This document shows, in pieces, positions 58,631-64,000 of a DNA stretch of 64,000 nt. Within the stretch, counting starts at the first letter, position 1. Each line of letters starts with the position of its first letter. Origin of the DNA: Psychromonas ingrahamii 37 (GTDB taxonomy: Bacteria; Pseudomonadota; Gammaproteobacteria; Enterobacterales; Psychromonadaceae); contig NC_008709.1 of NCBI RefSeq assembly GCF_000015285.1, forward strand, positions 992,001 through 1,056,000, in the 5' to 3' direction. Both the position numbers and the translations under genes were made by a program. The notes beneath the pieces are model-generated. The model worked only from the letters and a program-made list of their open reading frames with translations. It was not told the DNA's origin and did not search any database.

Positions 58631-59773
58631 TTGTTTGCTATCCCTGCTTCATTTTGGTTGAGCTTATATTTTATTAGTTTTTTTTTTATTTGGGGAGTGT
58701 TTTTACCATTTTGGGGTATTTGGTTATCGGGTAAGGGCATGTCCAGTGAAAGTATAGGTTTGTTTTTTTCAGTCGGTTTACTGTTAAGGTTTGTCAGTAA
58801 TCTGACCTTATTACCTATGGTCTCCAGTGCGAAATCCACATTACGTTTATTAAGAATATTAGGATTTTTCACGGTACTGGCTTTTGCATTGTTATTATTT
58901 TTTAATGGTTATATGTGGTTAGCCGGCATTACGTTAGTTGCCAATTTTATGATGGGGCCATTAGCGCCTTTAGGTGACCTTATTGGTGCCCGTTTAGTGA
59001 ATCAAATTCAGCTCGATTATGGCAGGGTTCGTTTATGGGGTTCTCTTAGTTTTATTGTCGGTTCAACCAGTGTTGGTTGGTTGATTGTTGGGTTAGGAAA
59101 CGATGCGATTTTATGGTCAATTATGGGTGCGGCATTAATAATGTGGTTACTTTCATTATTAAACTTATCGCCGCAATTGCATGATCAAATTGACTTAAAC
59201 TTAGATGAAAAAAAATCTCTGTTTACACTGTTTAAACGACCCAGTGTACTGTTTTTTTTAATTATTGTTGGCTCAATTCAGGGAAGTCATGGTGCTTTTT
59301 ATGCCTTTGGTACTATTCACTGGAATGCAATTGGCCTTTCAGGTGTGAGTATTGCCTGGTTATGGGCAATCGGTGTTTTTGCTGAAATATTATTAATGCG
59401 TTTTAATAAAAAATTATTTATCAACTGGTCAATTAAGCAGATGCTGTTATTAGGTCTTATTGCCGCGATAATTAGGTGGTTGGTCTTTTCCGTTAGTGAT
59501 GATTTTTATGTGCTGGCAATTTTTCAAACCTTTCACGCATTAACGTTCGCGGTGACACATTTAGCGGCTATTCGTTATATTAGTTTACAAAAAAACGCAG
59601 AAATGGTCTCTTATCAATCACTCTACTCCGCAGTGGCGTTAGGTTTAATGATGGCAGGATTCACTTATCTTTCCGGTCTTTTTTATGAAGAGCTACATGG
59701 TTATATCTTCTTAATCATGTCTCTATTATTAATGCCTGTTTTTTGGTGTATTAAAAGATGGAAAGCTGAATAA
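58631..59773 (+). CDS. MFS transporter, HcaT/nucleoside-symporter-like (MFS_1_like)
   Basis: 380 residues with about twelve TM helices. The N-terminus FAIPASFWLSLYFISFFFIWGVFLPFWGIWLSGKGMSSESIGLFFS matches HcaT-type (3-phenylpropionate) transporters, and GRVRLWGSLSFIVGS near 135 is the loop motif of this subgroup. The substrate is unknown. It starts with TTG at 58631 after GAGGTG; no alternative ATG fits. Confidence 0.87.
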   Translation: MFAIPASFWLSLYFISFFFIWGVFLPFWGIWLSGKGMSSESIGLFFSVGLLLRFVSNLTLLPMVSSAKSTLRLLRILGFFTVLAFALLLFFNGYMWLAGITLVANFMMGPLAPLGDLIGARLVNQIQLDYGRVRLWGSLSFIVGSTSVGWLIVGLGNDAILWSIMGAALIMWLLSLLNLSPQLHDQIDLNLDEKKSLFTLFKRPSVLFFLIIVGSIQGSHGAFYAFGTIHWNAIGLSGVSIAWLWAIGVFAEILLMRFNKKLFINWSIKQMLLLGLIAAIIRWLVFSVSDDFYVLAIFQTFHALTFAVTHLAAIRYISLQKNAEMVSYQSLYSAVALGLMMAGFTYLSGLFYEELHGYIFLIMSLLLMPVFWCIKRWKAE

Positions 59774-59795
59774 GTGACCCCCTTTTTAGTTTTAA

Positions 59796-59827
59796 CACTA
59801 TTTAATACATTAATGAATTAAATAGTG
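59796..59827. repeat. 11-bp perfect inverted repeat after the MFS gene
   Basis: CACTATTTAAT and ATTAAATAGTG around a 10-nt loop; no T-tract, so termination is uncertain. Confidence 0.6.
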
Positions 59828-59947
59828 AACTTCTAAGGTATTTCTTAGACAAAACCTTGTTACTACCAAGGTAATTGGTTTTTGTATTGAATTATTAAAA
59901 ATTGCCCCCAAATGAGTACCAGTAATATTTTAATTTTAGGAGTAAGT

Positions 59948-60433
59948 ATGTTTGCAAAGTTATTTTTAACTATGGTCAGCGTTTCTTTGTTAGAGATTTA
60001 TGTTCTGATCAAAGTGGGTGGTTTTTTAGGTGCGTGGCCAACGGTCGCTTTAGTGGTAGTCACTGCATTTGTTGGCTCAGCACTAGTACGTAGCCAGGGT
60101 TTACAGGTATTACGAGAATTTCAACAACGCATTGCCCAGGGAGAGTTGCCCGGACAGCAGTTAATTGAAGGTTTTATGTTACTTGTTACCGGGGTATTAC
60201 TGGTCACGCCTGGTTTTGTAACGGATTTTTTAGGGTTATTAATTTTACAGCCAAGCATTCGCAGCAGGGTTGCTAAATATATATTAGATAATGTTCAAAT
60301 AAATTCAGCAATGTCTGGCGGGTTTTCCCAATCATCAAGCGGCTCAACTTCTGGTGATAATTTTAAAAATAAAAAATCCAATGACAATATCATCGAAGGT
60401 GAATTTGAACGTAAAGATGATAATAAAGACTAG
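59948..60433 (+). CDS. fxsA: FxsA family membrane protein
   Basis: The 161-residue inner-membrane protein starts MFAKLFLTMVSVSLLEIYVLIKVGGFLGAWPTVALVV (family N-terminus). It contains GSALVRSQGLQVLREFQQRIAQGELPGQQLIEG near 41-73 and LLVTPGFVTDFLGLLILQP near 84. In E. coli overexpression relieves F exclusion of phage T7; its normal role is unclear. The ATG at 59948 follows AGGAG; a longer frame from 59912 is rejected. It lies upstream of groESL as in E. coli. Confidence 0.93.
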   Translation: MFAKLFLTMVSVSLLEIYVLIKVGGFLGAWPTVALVVVTAFVGSALVRSQGLQVLREFQQRIAQGELPGQQLIEGFMLLVTGVLLVTPGFVTDFLGLLILQPSIRSRVAKYILDNVQINSAMSGGFSQSSSGSTSGDNFKNKKSNDNIIEGEFERKDDNKD

Positions 60434-60629
60434 TCGCAGATAAGTATCCTGATTGTGAAATTTTTATTAAATAACAGTTTGTAAAATAGAGCTAAGTCAT
60501 AAAGTTGAAATAATGTGTTAACATCATATTGTCCACGTTTTATTATCAAGTTAATATAAATAAATAATGAATAATAACTAAAGAATAAAAATACAAAACT
60601 TTATAAATGGAACTTAACAGGGGTCAAAA

Positions 60630-60875
60630 GTGAATATCAAGAAATCTATTACACTGCGAACGTTTAAAAAATACCAACCACGCCAAATTGCCAAGTTTGT
60701 ACGAGCGTTTTTTAATGGTCGTATATTTATTGTAGGCTTGGGGAGATTAAGGGTTATTGAAGGTAAGGTAGCAATTTACCAGCATCAAAAAAACGATAAA
60801 AATTTCCAGATTACGGTCAGTGAAATCAATCGCATCATTAATGAACTATCCCAAGCTAAAGTTTCATCTTTTTAA
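60630..60875 (+). CDS. Small basic protein of unknown function
   Basis: 81 residues, start GTG at 60630 with CAGGGG upstream. Basic N-terminus (MNIKKSITLRTFKKYQPRQI), then FVRAFFNGRIFIVGLGRLRVIEGKVAIYQ and a helical C-terminus. It reads like a real compact domain, but I recognise no family. It sits between fxsA and groES on the same strand. Confidence 0.6.
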   Translation: MNIKKSITLRTFKKYQPRQIAKFVRAFFNGRIFIVGLGRLRVIEGKVAIYQHQKNDKNFQITVSEINRIINELSQAKVSSF

Positions 60876-61214
60876 TCTGTTATCACGCAGAGTAGGTTTT
60901 CGAGCAAACCGTTTATCGGCTCAACACCACCCTGCTCAGCGTTCAATGCATTGATTTGTAATGCATTGATTTGTAATGCATTGATTTATAATGACTAAAT
61001 TTCATCTTCAGGTATCCCCTCCTTGTTTATAAGAAAGGGGTTATCCCCCGGTTTGCAAAATCCTGCCTCTTCAGTTGCTTGTTTATATTCAAAACTGCCA
61101 TTTTAAGACCGTTTTTTGCAAAAAATTATTTTTTTATCCTTTTTACTTGAAAACTAATTTTTAAGCACCATCTATGAGCTACGTACAAGTATCTATTACC
61201 CTTGAGGAAAAAAC
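60876..61214. repeat. Gap upstream of groES with a 15-bp tandem repeat
   Basis: Three 15-bp copies of AATGCATTGATTTGT (third ends TAT) occupy 60945-60989. A hairpin-like ACCCCTCCTTG / AAGGGGTT stretch follows near 61016-61042. The rest is the groES promoter region. Confidence 0.75.
61146..61174 (+). promoter_or_regulatory. Sigma-32 (heat-shock) promoter of groESL
   Basis: CTTGAAA (61146-61152), 13-bp spacer, CACCATCTA (61166-61174), against the sigma-32 consensus CTTGAAA and CCCCATNTA (one mismatch). It lies about 40 bp before the groES ATG. Confidence 0.75.
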
Positions 61215-61505
61215 ATGACTATTCGTCCATTACATGACCGAGTTATTTTAAAGCGTACAGAAAAAGAAACTAAATCAGCTGGTGGTATTGTCTTAACAGG
61301 CAGCGCAGCTGAAAAATCGACACGTGGTGAAGTCCTTGCTGTCGGTAAAGGTCGTATTCTAGATAACGGTGAAGTGAAACCCCTTGATGTGAAAGTGGGT
61401 GATACTGTTATTTTTATTGAAGGTTACGGCTTAAAAACAGAAAAAATTGAAGGCGAAGAAGTCCTTATTTTAAGTGAAAACGATATCCTTGCCGTCGTTG
61501 AATAA
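61215..61505 (+). CDS. groES: Co-chaperonin GroES
   Basis: Seven-membered lid of the GroEL folding chamber. 96 residues with [26 protein letters not shown] at the start (mobile loop included), [10 protein letters not shown] near 37, VKVGDTVIF near 56 and the end [16 protein letters not shown]. Strong ribosome site (GAGGAAA). groEL follows after 68 bp. Confidence 0.98.
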   Translation: MTIRPLHDRVILKRTEKETKSAGGIVLTGSAAEKSTRGEVLAVGKGRILDNGEVKPLDVKVGDTVIFIEGYGLKTEKIEGEEVLILSENDILAVVE

Positions 61506-61561
61506 CGCCTATCTGCTTCTCTAGCGTTCAACAAGTAAGACTCTCAATATTAAAGATTTAA

Positions 61562-63208
<1,647 letters not shown>

Positions 63209-63248
63209 TCATCCTTTGATTATTTTATAGGAACTCATCACGTTTCAT

Positions 63249-63286
63249 TAAGCCCGTAAAGCCATGCTTTACGGGCTTTTTTTTGT
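63249..63286 (+). terminator. Intrinsic terminator after groEL
   Basis: AAGCCCGTAAAG-ccatg-CTTTACGGGCTT hairpin followed by a run of T. Confidence 0.95.
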
Positions 63287-63508
63287 ATTAATATCGGCAT
63301 AAGCTGGTGGTTTGAAAAAAGTATTTGAAAAATAGCATGGTTTTGGAGACGGTCAAACGCGCTTCCATTGTTTCATAAGTTTTCTCGAGTTAGACCTTAA
63401 TGAAAGTTATAATCACCTATCAGCCTTAATATCAGTCGTATCGGCTGATATTTTTTCTATTGAAGGGAAACCAATAGCTGGCTGGTTAAATAAAGGTGAG
63501 TTGAAAAG

Positions 63509-63684
63509 GTGAAAAATAAAGATGATAAATGGGCTGTTTGCCCTAAATGTCAGGGACGAGGCAAAAAAGTAAGGGGCTGCGCAAGAAAGTGAGGCTTCGT
63601 TACCGGAAGGAGCTTGCGCAATTTGAAAAAACCAACAGCAAAGGGACGGCCCCCGTTCGCCCTAAGGGTCACCTTGTCATTGGC
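63509..63684 (+). pseudogene. Frame-disrupted small CPKC zinc-finger protein gene
   Basis: A GTG at 63509 with AAAGGTGA upstream opens MKNKDDKWAVCPKCQGRGKK and reaches a stop at 63590-63592 after 27 codons. Restoring one base near the GGGGC run at about 63573-63577 gives a continuous GLRKKVRLRYRKELAQFEK reading followed by TNSKGTAPVRPKGHL. This is the expected continuation of a small gammaproteobacterial protein with a DnaJ-like CPKCxGxGK motif. I infer a single-base deletion (or a sequencing error). The second Cys pair expected downstream is not visible, so the 3' end is also damaged. Confidence 0.6.
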
Positions 63685-64000
63685 GGTCAACATCATTGCT
63701 GACATGCCATCAAACGCTTCCCTTTATCTGCATTATTTAGCAAACCACGGCCAATCAAGTAATGACAGAGCACGGAGATGGCGCGCATATTTGACCTGCT
63801 TATTACATCCACTTTTAGCCAAAATAAGACATGTCAGGTTTTTTACACATTTTGACGGATTTTAAAGGGTGAAATCCGCCTACAGCTCGGTGTTTACGGG
63901 TTTTTATCCCATTGTATGTGTCCAGTTATTTTATCTATTCATTCATATTAAAAGTGCAAAATCAACTAATACATTTTTTAAATATGGTGTTTATTATTGA
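63685..64000. other. Right-hand end of the window, no clear gene
   Basis: An 83-codon open frame crossing 63614-63865 is out of frame with the zinc-finger remnant and has no recognisable content. The remainder is AT-rich. Nothing else is seen. Confidence 0.4.

Noticed and set aside
63614-63865. 83-residue open frame after groEL
   Set aside because: Overlaps the zinc-finger remnant in another frame and has no recognisable content.

Overview
The window is a chromosomal segment of an AT-rich, probably cold-marine gammaproteobacterium. Gene order and protein families (glmM-secG-tRNALeu-rimP-nusA-infB-rbfA-truB-rpsO-pnp, mpl-ubiX, fxsA-groESL, DUF3549/DUF3301/DUF2310/YqcC, DUF2982), ISAs1-type insertion sequences and the 16S rRNA type fit Psychromonas or a close relative. 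That placement is a judgement from memory and was not checked by search.

Region 1 (1-15.1 kb) is accessory in character. It holds a glycosyltransferase (partner genes lie outside the window), a nest of insertion-sequence debris with one ISAs1-family element, wecA, and a sulfate-activation cluster: cysD, a four-helix-bundle gene, cysN, an SLC13-type permease with RCK_C domains, cysC and a DHH phosphoesterase. An RRM protein, a small exported protein and a second ISAs1 copy in opposite orientation follow. The second copy has a perfect 10-bp target duplication. The gaps of the cys cluster are filled by short 'word' repeats built on AGCT cores (GCTGTCAG, GCTGATAG and similar), including a clean 14-bp tandem array.

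Region 2 (15.2-40.9 kb) is core genome: prfC, a 1.4-kb noncoding repeat island, a TatD-family DNase gene, greA, yhbY, rlmE-ftsH-folP-glmM, secG, tRNA-Leu(GAG), rimP-nusA-infB-rbfA-truB, a tryptophan-type ABC transporter trio, rpsO-pnp and mpl-ubiX. These genes cover translation, transcription termination and antitermination, ribosome maturation, membrane proteolysis, folate and cell-wall precursor synthesis, and RNA turnover.

Region 3 (40.9-47.5 kb) is a complete rRNA operon (two promoters, 16S, tRNA-Glu, 23S, 5S, terminator). Beyond the terminator lies a second 5S-like sequence split by two hairpin-rich insertions of about 125 and 52 nt. This is the most unusual object in the window. A 23-bp perfect inverted repeat follows it.

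Region 4 (48-64 kb) holds DUF2982, creA, a leftward cluster of poorly characterised conserved genes (DUF2310, a coiled-coil protein, DUF3301, DUF3549), yqcC, a PhoR/PnpS-like histidine kinase with no adjacent response regulator but a 37-codon ORF upstream, an RhlE-type DEAD-box helicase, a DUF2914 protein, an HcaT-like MFS transporter, fxsA, and groES-groEL behind a sigma-32-like promoter. At the end is a frame-disrupted CPKC zinc-finger gene. No CRISPR array, prophage or restriction system was seen.
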